Shown piece by piece: positions 47,389 to 60,989 of a stretch of DNA of 64,000 nucleotides. The notes under the pieces were generated by a model. That model searched no databases. It worked only from the letters and a program-made list of their open reading frames with translations, and was not told the DNA's origin. Both the position numbers and the translations under genes were made by a program. The first letter of the stretch is position 1, and each line of letters starts with the position of its first letter. Source of the DNA: Sycobia sp. Sy_11. Its lineage: Eukaryota > Arthropoda > Insecta > Hymenoptera > Epichrysomallidae. The stretch spans positions 2,269,001-2,333,000 of the forward strand of contig JACCIC010000014.1 in NCBI GenBank assembly GCA_018907035.1. Reading direction: 5' to 3'.

Positions 47389-48072
47389 TATCGCGACTAA
47401 AAATTTTACGTTTTGCATTTATATTCTTCAATATCACAACTCAACATTTTATTATTTTTTCAAATTTTTACAGAACATTATTTTTATATTAACTTTCTAG
47501 TTAACGTTTTAATAAAGAAATAAAGATGAAGAAAAAAAAGTAATATAAGTTTTAATTTTAAATAATTGTATTGTTTACGATATACGATAATAATAAAACA
47601 ACTTTTCTTAAATCTCTACATACGTTTTTGTTGTTGAACCCTAATATCATAAATTTACTTTGATTCTTTTTGACAAAAGAAAATATTTCCCTATTATTTT
47701 TTTTCCAAAATCAAAACGTACTTCTAAACGAATGCAATAAATATATATATACACTTTATTTTAATATAAAAATATGATTATATTTTATTAATATTATATT
47801 TTACTTTTATAAATATAAACACATTCTTCAAGTCTATATTTTTCAAAAGGATACTATCAAAATATAATATAATAAAAAATCTTTATGAAAAGTTTTTTTT
47901 TAAAAACACACTTTTTATTTAAAGAAAAAAAAGTTATAAACACATATATTAATTATATACCTAGCTATAGCTATACATGGATATACATGTTGCGAAGTCT
48001 AGCATATTTTCTATTTTTTTAAACAAAATTAATTTTGCGCTATAATAAGCAAAAATATTTTACGTACGTTTA

Positions 48073-48075
<3 letters not shown>

Positions 48076-48125
<50 letters not shown>
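48076..48125. repeat. (TA)n microsatellite
   Basis: About 25 units. Confidence 0.95.
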
Positions 48126-48128
<3 letters not shown>

Positions 48129-49984
48129 TTTGTTATTTTCTTGTTTTCCTGTTTTTCTTAGCAATAAAGCTATGGCGCACAGAGTTAGAAAGTCTTAAGT
48201 ATAGTTTCATAAATATTAAAAGTATGGTAGAGAACACTGCACTCGTATATACATACTAATATATATTTTTACATTTTTTCAGAAGGACTTAAATAATTAT
48301 TAAATTATTTATGATTTTTTTATGAAAAAAATTAATTATCAAATGGTGCTGCGGTAGCGCACTGTATATTATAAGCATCAAGTAAATTATAGGTAATATC
48401 AAGTTATAATTAATTTTAAATTTAGCATAATAAAAAATATATACTTATAAAAAAATTTTCTCTTATTACTAGCCAAAATTACGTCGTTATTATTTTTTTA
48501 TCTTAAAGTTATTTATTATATATATATACAATATTTATAAAATAAAAATTTTAAATTCGTTTATTATTATATAAATAAATAGTAATTTTATAATTACTAA
48601 TATAAGATAATTTAACTATACTGATTATTTATAATAATTATACAAGAAAATGTAAAACATGTTCCTACAATTTTAGGTAATAATATATATATATATATTA
48701 TTGTATACGTTTCAGATGCGCGCGCAAAAGCTGAATATAGAATTCCATCCTTCTATCTTTTTCTCATTATTAAGAGCTATATATCAGAGTGAACAGATGC
48801 TGACAAGATTCCCCTTTAATTATACAAAATATTTTGTAAAAAATAAGTTGTGTATGTCTTCTAAGAATATAAGAGAATCTTATAATTATGGAGTAGTATG
48901 ATTCTCCAGATAACAAACAAAAAAATAATAATTTTGTCGTTCATATTATACATTCAGTGATAATGGCAATCTTTGATAGTATTGAAAATATCATTAAAAC
49001 GAGAAGGTAAGTACGCGATTCTCTATTAGTGGTCAAAACAATTTCATAACTAAAATATACAAAAAACCATATTGCACGATCGGCCTATCTCTAACCAACT
49101 GTCTGAACTGTCACCAACATTGGCCACATCATCTCTCTCCTCTATACTGTCCTTGATAAAAATTTAATATAATTATACATATGGAGGGGGCGCGACACAC
49201 GTCCGCAATCTATTCACCTAATTTTATACAAAATAATATTAATTGCTATTATCGTCTTTGTCCACGTAAGAGGTAATATCAAAGATCAAATTCCCATCTG
49301 TTTTCATACGGCAATATTTATTCTTAAATCCGAATTGTGACTGTGAGTGAAGTGGGCGCACTGACCCCGACGCATAGTGTGTTTCATTTTTTGTAGTTTC
49401 TCTTGTTTTTTTTTCTTCGTTGTTATCATTAACTATACTTTTTTTAGAACAATATGCTAAGTGATAGTCATGGCTCCATTTTTTGAGTTAAGCTAAGTTT
49501 ACGTCCTGCAACTGTTTTTACTATTTAAATATAGAATTTTGTTTTCTACGAACTTGCATAAAGAGGTTAAATCAGTTTTTTACATTAGACTTTCTTTTTG
49601 TCACTGAGTAGAAAGTGAAAATGACCATCAGTACTATTTACTATTTGGTTATTAAAAACTCAACTGTTAGCAGTAGTGTATTGCTTTTGTTAAACTATCT
49701 TATTTATTATTTTTAAATCATAAATAGTTAGTATAAAACTGTTACATATCATGTATTATAAAATTTATCAAAAATAAAAATAAGATATTTAGGTTAAAAT
49801 AATACAATTAGTTTAATTACTTTAATTTAAAGTTGTAGAGAATGGAGGCAAATGTTTCAATTTTTATGATATGATTAACAAGAGGATATTAAAAATAAAT
49901 GCAAAAAACGAAATTTATATCTGAACAATGAATACTGTTACAATCGTTACCTCTTGACAAAGCAAGATTATTTTACAAATAAGG

Positions 49985-52900
49985 ATGGCAAAAAGAATTG
50001 TCATTTATCATGGCTCTATGCTGCTGCTTATTTTTGGATGCAGTTTGCATGGAGCTGTAGAATTGTTTGACGATGGAAGGATAGAATACATGAGCAGGGA
50101 AGAAAGGGATACTTTGAAGTCAGTACTTTACAAATGTTTATTTTATATTTCATTTAGATTTTGTATTATATATGTATATATTTTTATATTTTATGTAGGC
50201 AAGAGGCTCAAGAAATGTTTTATCATGCTTACAATGCATATATGGATAATGCATATCCTGCTGATGAATTAATGCCATTGAGCTGCAAGGGAAGGTATCG
50301 TGGATCTGAACCAGATCGAGGAGATCTAGACTGTACTCTTGGAAAGTTAGTAATTACTTTATTAGTAACAAAATGAAATGATTCGTGATACATATGTTTT
50401 AAAATGAATAGTAAAAACTCTTTGTGAAAAATTATTTATATGAGGTTTTTATTTAATTATTTTCTTTAATATGTTAGTATTATATTAGTAACCTAGAGTA
50501 ATAAAAATATTGACATATGAATTTAATAATTTTAATAACTTTCTATTATAAATAAACAAATAAAATATACTGAAATTTTAATTAAAAAATATATTAAATA
50601 TTTTTCAGCTTTTCCCTGACACTGGTAGATACACTTGACACTTTAGCAGTAAGTTATTTTAACTTTCATTGAAAATGAGTTTAAATATGAAATATTCTTT
50701 AAATATTTGTCTATTATATTCTCTTAATATTTTTTCAGTTAATGGGTAATATAGAAGAATTTGAAAAAGCTGTAAAACTTGTTATTAAAGACGTTACATT
50801 TGATACTGATGTTATAGTATCATTATTTGAAACCAATATTCGAATGCTAGGGTAAATAATTAACTTTATTTAAATAATACTTTTATTACAAAAACAATTA
50901 TTTATACTTTCCAGGGGTCTTTTAAGTGGTCACATTTTAGCTAATTACATAAAACAAAAAGAAAATGCAATGTCTTGGTATAGAGATGAACTACTGAATT
51001 TGGCTAAAGACTTAGGATACAGATTCTTACCTGCATTTAATACATCTACTGGTATACCATTTGGAAGAGTAAGCAAATTTTAATATCAAACTATATACAA
51101 TTAATAATTATAATAAAGTAAAAGAGATTTAGATTTGTTAGTGGTTGTTTTAAATTTTTTTTACATTAATTAGATATTATTTACTGTCTTTGGTAACAAG
51201 TCTTGATAACAAATTATTTTACAGATAAATCTAAAATATGGTATGAAAGGAGTGCCAATCGAAATAACTCGAGAAACTTGTACTGCTTGTGCTGGTAGCA
51301 TGATTTTAGAAATGGCTGCATTATCAAGATTAACAGGAGAATCTATATTTGAGGTAATTTTTATCACTGATTTTTACATCAAACTTGAGTGAATGTGAAA
51401 ATTTAAATGCGTTTAATATGTAGCAAAAAGCGCAAAAGGCAATGGATGTTTTATGGAAATTAAGACATCGTGGTACTGATTTAATGGGTTCTGTACTAAA
51501 TGTGAATTCTGGAGATTGGGTCCGTAGAGATTCTGGTGTTGGTGCTGGAATTGATTCATACTATGAATATTGCTTGAAAGCTTATATTCTTCTTGGTATG
51601 TAATTTTATTTACTTTATAAAATAGTATTTTTAAATCAAATTATTTTTTAATAGATCATAATTGTTTATTTTTATTATATAGGAGATGAAAAGTATTTAG
51701 GTAGATTTAACAAACATTATGAAGCTATAATGAAATATATTAGTCAAGGACCAATGTTGTTAGATGTTCATATGCACAGACCAAATACAAATTCAAAAAA
51801 TTTCATGGATGCCTTACTGGCATTTTGGCCTGGTGTACAAGTAAGATGTTTTTCGAAATTCTATTAAAACTTCATATAAAACTTATTTTTTTAAATTGGT
51901 AATTAATTTATTACTTTAGGTATTGAAAGGTGATATTAAACCAGCAGTTGAAACGCATGAAATGCTTTATCAAGTCATGCAAAGGCATAATTTTATTCCA
52001 GAAGCATTTACCACTGATTTCCAAGTAAAATAAAATATTTATATCTATAAATTAAATCTAATTAACTTTTGAAAGGAGTGAGAAACATTGGACATGCAAA
52101 TTCCATATCTCTGAAAATATCTTATATTTCCAAAATTCTTGACAATTGCTGTAAATTGATATTTATTAATATTATTATTTGACTTTCTATAAATATTATT
52201 TATATTGTTTTTAGTTTCATCTTGTTTAATTTTTATTTTTTGAATGATACAATGGTTAAAAAGATCAAAAGTATGTCAAAATCTTCTCCTTTCTTTTTAA
52301 GTAAAGATATTAATATTATGACTTCCAGGTGCATTGGGGTCATCATCCTTTAAGACCTGAGTTTTTAGAATCTACATACTTTTTGTACAAAGCAACGGGT
52401 GATCACTATTATTTAGGTGTTGGTAGAAAAGTCCTTAAAAGTCTTCAAACTTTTGCTAGAGTATCATGTGGATTTGCGGCCGTTTCAGATGTCAGAACTA
52501 ATAAGCATGATGATACCATGGATAGTTTTGTACTCTCAGAAACTTTTAAGTATTTATATTTATTATTTGCTGATCCAAGTGATTTATTGCTAGATCTAGA
52601 TGGATATTTATTTACCACTGAAGGTCATCTATTACCATTATCTTTAGCATCAGTTAGAACAAATATAACAACGGTAAGTTGAAAATTAAATTACTACAAG
52701 ACGAAATATAAAAAACAATCTTAATTTGTACTGACTTGTAAAGTGAAACTGTATTATTTGTACAATTTTTATAAAGTATTTAATTTAATTGTATTGATTA
52801 ACTTGTTTATATTGTCATTCAAATAAATTTTTTAATGAAATATTTTTAAAATTATGTAACAATTATTAATTGATAAATTTATATTAAAAAGTTGGTGTTA

Positions 52901-54323
52901 ATTTATCTTAATAAATTGAAATTTTTTTATTCATTTCAACATTATTAAACTAATACATTACAATTCAATTAGCAGTGGGCATTTAATACTTGATCTATTT
53001 TTAATATACTATTTTTCTAGCGTTTTAATAAAAAAAAAAAAAAAATTAGTTATTGAATAATTTGAAAACAGGTTGTACTGTTTTTCCCATACATTACAAT
53101 GTTATTACTTTATTGTAGGAAATAGAAAAAGAAAAAGTCCATGTAGATGAAGTAGATCGGACTTGTCCGAATAGTTTACATTTATTTCCTGCTTCAGTGA
53201 GACAGCCTCTACGAAATATGGTTGAAGATGTATGTCCTAAACGAGTTGCCAAGAAAAAATTAAGTGCTGCCCAATTTCAGCCTAATAATTTAGAACATTC
53301 AAAAATGCTTAACGATATGGGCATTGCTATTTTGACTTTAGCTGATGGAAGTGTTCAACTTTTGCACACTTTCTCAAATGCCAAAACTCCACAAGATGCT
53401 GAAGAGGGTATGGTCTTCATGCAAGAGATGGTTGAACTCAGCAAAATTCAAACTATACAAACAGAAACTAAACCAGTGCTCATCACTTATTTGAAGGCCA
53501 ATTCTCATTCACTTCAAGAGTTTACTTTGCTAGCAGGTCCAGCACAATTTGGTACTGAGCTAAGAAATAAGAAAATTGTAGGAAAGGTAGCATTAGCCAG
53601 TCCTTCATTAGCTTGTGAAGATTTGAACAATGCTAATGAATTGAAGGGTATGATTGCAATTGTGGATAGAGGCAACTGCATGTTCATTGATAAGGTAAAC
53701 TATTACTTTTTATATTTCAATTTCATTTGAAAAGCAAAATATTTAGTATTTGTAAAAAACGTATAAATAAGAACTTGAATAGTTTCACAACATAATATTA
53801 TTTAATATTTTGTGAATTTTCATTTATCTTTTAGAATATTAATTCAAATATATTGTTAGTAGTATTGAAGTGATAACAATTAAACAAAATGAAATAAAAA
53901 ATTTAAAAGCAAGAATGTAACTAATTTCTGTATTGAGAGTAAATTGGGCTTTATGAATTATAAATTATAGTGACATAAAATGATGAAATTAATGTAATAT
54001 AATATAATATTATATATATATATATATATATACACATAAGATCAATTCAGGAATGAAAATCATTGCAATAAACAAACTTTTGCTTTCATTAAATATGGAT
54101 ACGCGGAAGTTATTTTTATTAATGGCCACTATATATATATATTGTAAGCATGTATGTATGTATAACTGTGGAACATTCACTAAACATACCAGTGAACATT
54201 TGGCTGTTTTAAAACAGTGGGGCGATTTTCACTGTTTGACTTTAGAGAGCATATACTTACAAAAGTCTTGCATATCTAAATATACTTTTTAGTTTGGTAT
54301 TATATATATATATATATAATATA

Positions 54324-54370
<47 letters not shown>

Positions 54371-57300
54371 CAATGTTCAGATTAATTTTTAAAAGCATCT
54401 CTGAATATAAATTATAATATAATAGGGAAAGTCACAAAAAATTAAAGTATAATTTCATCATCTTAAAAAAAAGTATGAGCTTTCTTAAAAATAATAATGC
54501 ACACATATTTCATTTTTATTATTGTTTAATAATTAAAATCAATAATTGAAGTTGAAAATATTTTTGAGCTACAAAAATGATTTATAATTAACTTATTTTT
54601 ATATATTTTATAATTAATATATTTTTCTTGTAATATCAATGCATCAGATAATTATTCTGCTTCTCTCGATTTCATTTGTAAATTAGTATACCTCAAATCT
54701 GCAATATTTCGTTCATTTTTTATTTATTCAAAAATTTTATGATTTTGTTTACTCCCAATGAAAGAAAAAGGCCTTGTAAAAGTAGATTTAAGAAATTAAA
54801 CCAAAATTATTATATTTAAATGTGTATACTTTTAGAAAATATTAAAAATGATCAGTAATATAACACAGTTATCAGTATAAATTACTTAAAAGATATCCTG
54901 ATAATGATAATATAAATATATCTGTTAGTGTTTTTTACAGATTTTAAAAACATTTATAAACAATTTTAAAAATAAATATATACTCTGAATGTATGTATTT
55001 CTCTACCCGTGATATGTACCAGTATGTACTACGATGCATTGAAATCATTACACACTCAAGAATAATGACATTTTTTTAAGCTATTTGAAAACATTAATTT
55101 TAAAAAAATTCCTACGTCACAAATACTGCTTTAACAAATGTGAAATAAATTACTTCATAATTATACTTAATTTTCATAAAAATAATATTTTTTGAAAAAA
55201 GATACCACCTTCCCTAATATGTAAATTTGAAATTTTTGAAGTAAAAAATGTAAGAAAAAAGATTGAAAAACGCAAAGGAAGAAAGTTAGAACATAGAAAA
55301 GAGAATTGTGGCCTTATAGATTCTATCTATATAAAATTACAATCAAATTTAAGGAAAAAAAACTAAATTAAATTAATAAAGAATAGTCTCACATAATTTA
55401 ATAGATATGAATTTCAAGTTTCTATGATTAAATAGAACATACTAATTTTGTTAAATCAAAATATATATTTAATCCTGTCTATTTGAATGTTAAAATTAAT
55501 ATCCATTTAAAATTATTTTTATAAAAACAATATCAAAAATTGACTATGTTTTGGGAAGTCTTTTCAACTTGCCTTTCAGCTACTGAAAAATTAAAACAAA
55601 ATTAAAATAATACTTAACTTCACAATATCATTACTTAGAAAAAAAAATTTAAGATGTTTTCTTCATTTAATTTTTTGCAAAAACCTTCAACATTTTTATT
55701 ATTATCTGTGCTTTATTGATAAAATTTTGAATTACTTATTAGATAATAATTGGATTTAAAATTTTTAATTATCTTCAGTTTCTTCACTTGTTCAACTCAA
55801 TTATAATTCCAAATCAAATAAACAATGTCATTTAGGTTTATGTTTTAGAACATTTAGAGATTCTAAAAACTGAAACTACTCAAATTTCGTATTCTTACTT
55901 TAGGCTCGCAATATACAAAAAGCTGGTGCTATAGCTGGAATAGTACTAGATAATGTACCACAATCCAGTGTTCGTAATTCTCCTATGTTTGCCATGACGG
56001 GTGATGGAAAGCAAGTGGATGATGTTACGATACCATTTGTATTTTTATTTAGCGAAGAAGCTAGTCAATTACTTCAATCCATGATTTCAACTAATGGTAA
56101 CTTAGTTATTTGTATAGGTAATTATATTGTTAATATTCATATTTTTGTAGTTCGTATTTTCTAAAATTTTTGTTCAACTTGTAGGCTGCTCCCCGTCTAA
56201 AGACGAAGCTCAATTGAAAGCACCACTAGACTTGTCAATGTTTGAGCGATTGAAAGGAGCAATCAGGGAAATCTTGACTCGTCAGTTGACGTCTCAGGTT
56301 TGTATTATTTGGTGCTTAACTATACTATTTGTAGAAAACTTAATTATTTGGATATTGTCTATTATTGAAAGATAGCACCATTTAAATCAGCTCTTGAAGA
56401 AATTTCAAAACTCTGATACATATTCAGAATTATTTAAAATAATTAATTAGATCGTATTAACGTTTGTTAACAAGCGCTTATAGTAAATAACTTGTTTGTA
56501 TTTTTATAGCATTTTACAACTACTCGTATGCATTAATAATTATAAATAATGTTTTGTAATATATGTTTATTGAACGCGAAAAAAGAATTGTAACATTGCA
56601 ATATATTTTTAAGGGTAAAAATAAGTATTGCGTTTTGCAAGAATAGATTTCTTTGCTAATTGAAAAATTAATTTTATATCTAATTTTAAAAGCTCAATGT
56701 GTTTTTAGAAAAATGTTTAGATTATAGTACAAAAGTATTGATAGAAATAAGTGTGCTGTGTGTCTAGTATTTTTATTTGTCGCTTTTGAATAATTTTGCA
56801 TAGATCAAGAAACGATAGTTATTTGTTTTTTCATGCAGAATCTTCCATCAATTGATACCATTGATGTAGCTGCCAATAACCCAACGCCCAGTCAACAGCA
56901 AATAGCTTATGCTCATCTGCAAGCATTTTTTACAGATAATTCAGAAAATCCTCTAATAAAAATAATGGTTAAGTTAAATGAAATTAAAAAAAATAAAGAA
57001 GAAATACTTCAGCCTAATAAAACAGATTGGTTATTAATGAAAAAGTTGATAGTTAATGAATTATTTGGAACAATGGAATATGGTGCAGGGTTTGTCATAC
57101 ACAGTACAGGAATTTCAAAACTATATTCATTAATAATGAGTAAAAAAGGTGTTGATCCAGAAACTATAGCAAATACAAACCTGTCTGATAGAATTTTATG
57201 GTTCTTAAAGGAATTAAGTGAAATTAATCCTGATGCACCTATAGTTCAGCATTATTTAGAATTATTTCCTCAGGGAGATAAACAATATTTTCTTTCCTAT

Positions 57301-58110
57301 TTATTTCGAAACATAGTGTTAAATATTAAGAAATTTTCAGAAATAAATTCTCTCATGCAGTCTAATGATTTTAGTGAGTCATTAATAAGAAACTTTATAT
57401 TAACAAGACTTATTCCAACATTCAATGATGTAAAGTTATTTGAAAGTAATAAAAATTTTTTAAAAAAATACTTACCGATTGTATTAAGGTATCTTACTGA
57501 AGAAAGGTTACACGTTTCAACAAAAGAAAATTTCGAGATAGATATTTTTTCCATAAGTGAATTCATAAATGCAAACAAAGGACTAAGCATAGATGTTAAT
57601 CTTCAAAATATTTTTGAAGAATCATCAACTTCAACATCTAATAAAAAACTTGCTGAAATTACTGATTTAAAGAAAGATGTAATACGTATTCAACAAGCGA
57701 CACCACCAGAAATTCTACAAGATAAAAATAATTATGTGCTAAATACAGAAAATGGTCATGTTAAAAGTAATGTAAATAAAGAATCGCAAACTATTGATGA
57801 GAATAAGAATGAACAATCTAAGTTAAGAAAAAAAGGTGATGAAATGATAGATTACAAACAATCTGTTCATTTAAAAGAAATGAGTGAAGAAATCAACTCG
57901 TTTCGTGATAAAAATATATTAAAAATTCAAGAAATCATTGAACAATTAGTGCCTAATCTGGTTAAAGACTTAAATCATGCAGATAGTGTTAACAATAATG
58001 ACATTTTATTGAGAGAAGTAAAAACGACTGTTAAAGAAAGAGAACATATTAATGATGGCGAGCTTGTCAGCAATAAACATAAAGAAAAGCATGCTAATGA
58101 TGAATTATAA
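49985..58110 (+). CDS. EDEM3: ER degradation-enhancing alpha-mannosidase-like protein 3 (14 coding exons)
   Basis: Exons: 49985-50118, 50199-50345, 50609-50648, 50739-50851, 50915-51068, 51225-51353, 51424-51595, 51683-51840, 51920-52024, 52329-52673, 53119-53694, 55904-56117, 56185-56297, 56839-58110. All junctions are GT-AG and in phase; the total is 3672 nt, giving 1223 residues. A hydrophobic signal segment ([12 protein letters not shown]) starts the protein. The GH47 domain spans about 40-500 with [32 protein letters not shown] (family catalytic Glu, about residue 138), [32 protein letters not shown] and the closing TTEGHLLPL calcium-site region. A PA domain lies at about 640-765 ([20 protein letters not shown]). 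It ends NDEL, a KDEL-type ER-retention signal. EDEM3 trims mannose from misfolded glycoproteins for ER-associated degradation (family knowledge). The PA domain separates it from EDEM1 and EDEM2. The C-terminal region is longer than in vertebrate EDEM3. Confidence 0.95.
53695..55903 (+). other. EDEM3 intron 11 (2.2 kb)
   Basis: AT-rich intron containing short (TA)n runs at 54010-54031 and 54301-54318 and an (AAT)n run at about 54329-54367. It interrupts the PA domain. No nested gene is supported; the 79-codon frame at 54053-54292 has no family features. Confidence 0.85.
54329..54367. repeat. (AAT)n trinucleotide repeat
   Basis: About 13 units directly after TA/TAA-rich sequence. Confidence 0.9.
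56839..58110 (+). CDS. EDEM3: EDEM3 terminal exon: long C-terminal extension ending NDEL
   Basis: The exon opens at acceptor CATGCAG (56832-56838) with [14 protein letters not shown]. It encodes 423 residues, mainly charged helical and low-complexity Lys/Glu/Asn-rich sequence without recognised domain, and the C-terminal NDEL. A Met codon six bases inside the intron is not a start: the reading frame is simply open across the acceptor. Vertebrate EDEM3 is about 930 residues in total (from memory), so most of the extra length here lies in this exon. Confidence 0.92.
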   Translation, partial: NLPSIDTIDVAANNPTPSQQQIAYAHLQAFFTDNSENPLIKIMVKLNEIKKNKEEILQPNKTDWLLMKKLIVNELFGTMEYGAGFVIHSTGISKLYSLIMSKKGVDPETIANTNLSDRILWFLKELSEINPDAPIVQHYLELFPQGDKQYFLSYLFRNIVLNIKKFSEINSLMQSNDFSESLIRNFILTRLIPTFNDVKLFESNKNFLKKYLPIVLRYLTEERLHVSTKENFEIDIFSISEFINANKGLSIDVNLQNIFEESSTSTSNKKLAEITDLKKDVIRIQQATPPEILQDKNNYVLNTENGHVKSNVNKESQTIDENKNEQSKLRKKGDEMIDYKQSVHLKEMSEEINSFRDKNILKIQEIIEQLVPNLVKDLNHADSVNNNDILLREVKTTVKEREHINDGELVSNKHKEKHANDEL

Positions 58111-58351
58111 TAATGGCTAATTTTATTTTTAATATTCTTGTAATAATAAAAAATAAATATTTTTTCAAAATTAAACAAACTTTCTCATGTTCCGAACTAT
58201 TTGTAACATTGTAATATTAAACAAATAATGTCTTGTTATTAATAGTACAGGAAATATTCTATAGTGTTTATGCTGACAAGGTTATAAGTTGTATAAATAG
58301 ATAATGTTTATATAGACTGTATAAAAGTGAATATTTCTGTGTAAATATACA

Positions 58352-58357
58352 AATAAA
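58352..58357 (+). terminator. candidate EDEM3 polyadenylation signal
   Basis: AATAAA about 240 nt past the EDEM3 stop, followed by U-rich sequence. An earlier AATAAA near 58141 and a later one near 58843 are alternatives. Confidence 0.4.
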
Positions 58358-58960
58358 AGCGAACTGAATTTATTTCTTTTTCCATTATCTTATACAAATA
58401 GTAAATTAATATTTCTTTTCAAAATCAGTACTTTTTGTAAATTTTATTCTTCAATGAAAATAAGGATTTGCTTTATAATTGTTAAACAGTTAACATATAA
58501 TATAAATATCTTCTTAAAAATTAGTGTACAGAATAACGAAATAAGAAATAAATTATTAAAGACTTGTAAATTAAGAATTTCTGTAAAAATAACAGTATCA
58601 TTACTAGATTTTAAATATTTCTAGTAACTATATTTTCAAAAAAAATTCAGTTATTTAAAAAAAATAGAATTTCATTCACATATTATTATAAAAATATAAA
58701 AGAACGAAATTTAAGATAATGTAAATAGACTAAATGTAAATTGTGAAGACTTTATTCACATTTGCCAAAAAATTGTTAATATATGTATACTTTATAAGAT
58801 TACGATTGCTTTATTGTGTAAAATGTCTAACTGTACATATTAAATAAATGTCTAAGTCAGATGTTTTAATTGTATAATAATGTTTAATACAATATTGTAT
58901 GACATTTTGGTATGGAAACAGATGAAAGTTGTGAAATAAAGTATGTTATATAAAGTTATG

Positions 58961-58966
58961 TTTATT
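58961..58966 (-). terminator. candidate Rae1 polyadenylation signal
   Basis: AATAAA on the minus strand about 127 nt past the Rae1 stop codon. Confidence 0.4.
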
Positions 58967-59092
58967 GACATTAGTTATTTACAAATGCAGTAAATTTACT
59001 TTAAAAAAAAATATATTATTCCAAATGATGTATGTATTTAATTGCTCATAGTTTTGAATACATGGAAAGTTATGTATGTATATATATTTCTT

Positions 59093-60593
59093 TTAAGATG
59101 TACTCCTTGGTTTTAATTCATCATAACAAGATCGAAGAAAAATATAATTTTTCTTTGCTGGGTTATAAAATTCATAACCCTAAAACAAATTTATGATAAT
59201 GTCTACTTATAGTTAAATGTCAGAAACTTATAAAATTTTTATTATTTTTATTGCTAAGATATTAAAATTTAATAAAACAAAATTAAAATGATAAAAATAA
59301 CAAACCTTAGACCAATCATACGAAACTGAGTAGGCAAAAATTTGACCATTATGATTAAAACAACAACGTGTAATAGGTTGTTCCATGGGCTCAGAAGGTT
59401 TAAGTTTTGTACGAGCATCTTTATCCCAGAAAATAAATGTACCATCACTACCTACTGTTGCTAAAGTCCCATGAACAGGGTGAAATGCAATATCATTTAC
59501 CTAAAAAGAATAAAATAATCACTTAAATTTAAAGTGTTTATACTTAACATGAAAATAATGGCATAAAAATTTTCAATACCGCAAAGATATCTTGATAACC
59601 ATTTGGTGCTCCATTTGAACGATGACATTTAAATGTGAAATTATCTTTAGGATTTGGCGTATTAACATACTGAATAGCAACACGACCTTCTACACTACCC
59701 AAAGCATATCCAGTTGGAACTTTTTTCTTATCTCTAAAAATAGCGATACATCTATGCTGATATTTTAATGGTGACTCAATTCGTTTATATTCATGTGGTG
59801 TTCCTTCCAATTGATACACAATTAAGCCTCGCCCTGCAGTTCCTACAACAGCCATTGGATAATCCTGTCAGGTAAAAATGAATAAATATAGAATTTTTTT
59901 AGATATAATAACAAAGGATATTTATTAATACACTTACAACATCTGCACAATAGCATCGCTCAGGTAAATTAATTGTTAGCATTGGATTTGGTGTTCGAGT
60001 ATCCCAAAACTAAATTAAAATATAGATTTTAAATGATATATAAAAATATTTTATAAATTATATTATTGTATCATATAGATACCTTTAAAGTTTTATCCCA
60101 GGAACCTGTCATTAAACAAGAGTAATTTGAACCTTTTATCCAATGACATGTTATTATTGGAGCATCATGAGCAGCAACTTGAATTGCTTGATTTGATGCT
60201 AAATCCCAACATTTTACCATTTTATCACAAGAAGCCATAAAAACTTTTGTTCCATCCTAAAATATTAATGATAACTGTAAATATAAGTAAAGTGCAAATA
60301 AAATGAAATCTTTTTATTTAGTAGTTTAAACTAACATCACTCCAACACACATCCAAAATCGGGCCTGACATACTCTGCATTGACTTGGGAACTGTTTTAC
60401 CAGTTTGTTCAACTTCCCAGCATCTAACATTACAATCCCAAGAGCCAGCAACTAAAAAATTTTGAGGAATAGTAGCTGGACTAAATGCCAGACTTGATAT
60501 TGAATCATCTGGAGGTGAAACTACTTCAAAATCCTTCATAGGATTTGAAGTGGTTGAAGTTGTTGTTGTTAATGCAGCGCTTTGATTAAACAT
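59093..60593 (-). CDS. Rae1: Rae1, mRNA export / mitotic WD40-repeat protein (6 coding exons)
   Basis: Exons on the minus strand: 60593-60336, 60256-60083, 60009-59938, 59864-59580, 59500-59306, 59179-59093. All introns are GT-AG in phase 0. The total is 1071 nt, giving 356 residues, the usual Rae1 length. Seen in order: [19 protein letters not shown] near the N-terminus, then [104 protein letters not shown] and YDWSKGYEFYNP, covering the beta-propeller blades. Rae1 docks to the GLEBS motif of Nup98, works in mRNA export at nuclear pores and in spindle assembly (family knowledge). Start chosen at the first Met; a second in-frame Met (MKDFEV, residue 19) is a weaker alternative. Confidence 0.96.
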
Positions 60594-60989
60594 TGCTACT
60601 TAATTCTAACAATAATCTACAAAAGAAATGTATTAATAAAATTGAAAATATCAAACAAAAACGGAATACCTTTATAAATGAAATTTGCTATATATTTAGT
60701 CATATAAAATTGTGTTTTTCATAGTTAGACAATTTCTTAAAATTTACAATAATGTAATATTCAACTTTATTATTTAATATTATAAAATTTCACCTTATTT
60801 GCATAGTAGGAAATATGAAAGGTTAGAAAAACCGCGCGTTATTACAATTATACCTGTATGCATATCGCATTAAGCGTATAGGGTAATATGATATATTATA
60901 TACGTGGGTGTGTTTGTATGTGTGTACTATTCTGAGTAGTGTCACGTGCGCTATAGAGAGTAGAGAGGAGTGGAAACTCCGCTAAAAAC
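60594..60989. promoter_or_regulatory. probable Rae1 promoter, possibly bidirectional
   Basis: A 400-bp interval upstream of Rae1 with a CpG-containing patch (ACCGCGCGTTA near 60829) and the E-box CACGTG at 60943-60948, 42 bp before a plus-strand ATG. Divergent arrangement suggests a shared promoter. Inferred from position. Confidence 0.4.

Larger units (their letters stand above)
47061..49984. other. divergent interval between lgd and EDEM3
   Basis: AT-rich, with two (TA)n arrays. A G/C-richer patch at about 49080-49380 probably holds the EDEM3 promoter or 5' UTR. No further ORF was supported. Confidence 0.55.
58111..59092. other. convergent 3' interval between EDEM3 and Rae1
   Basis: About 980 bp, AT-rich, holding both 3' UTRs. 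Multiple polyadenylation-like hexamers on each strand; no ORF. Confidence 0.7.

Noticed and set aside
54053..54292. 79-codon frame in EDEM3 intron 11
   Set aside because: Same strand as the host gene, inside an intron whose flanking exons join perfectly in the PA domain; no family signature.
57297..57590. 97-codon minus frame within EDEM3 last exon
   Set aside because: Antisense shadow of the coding exon.
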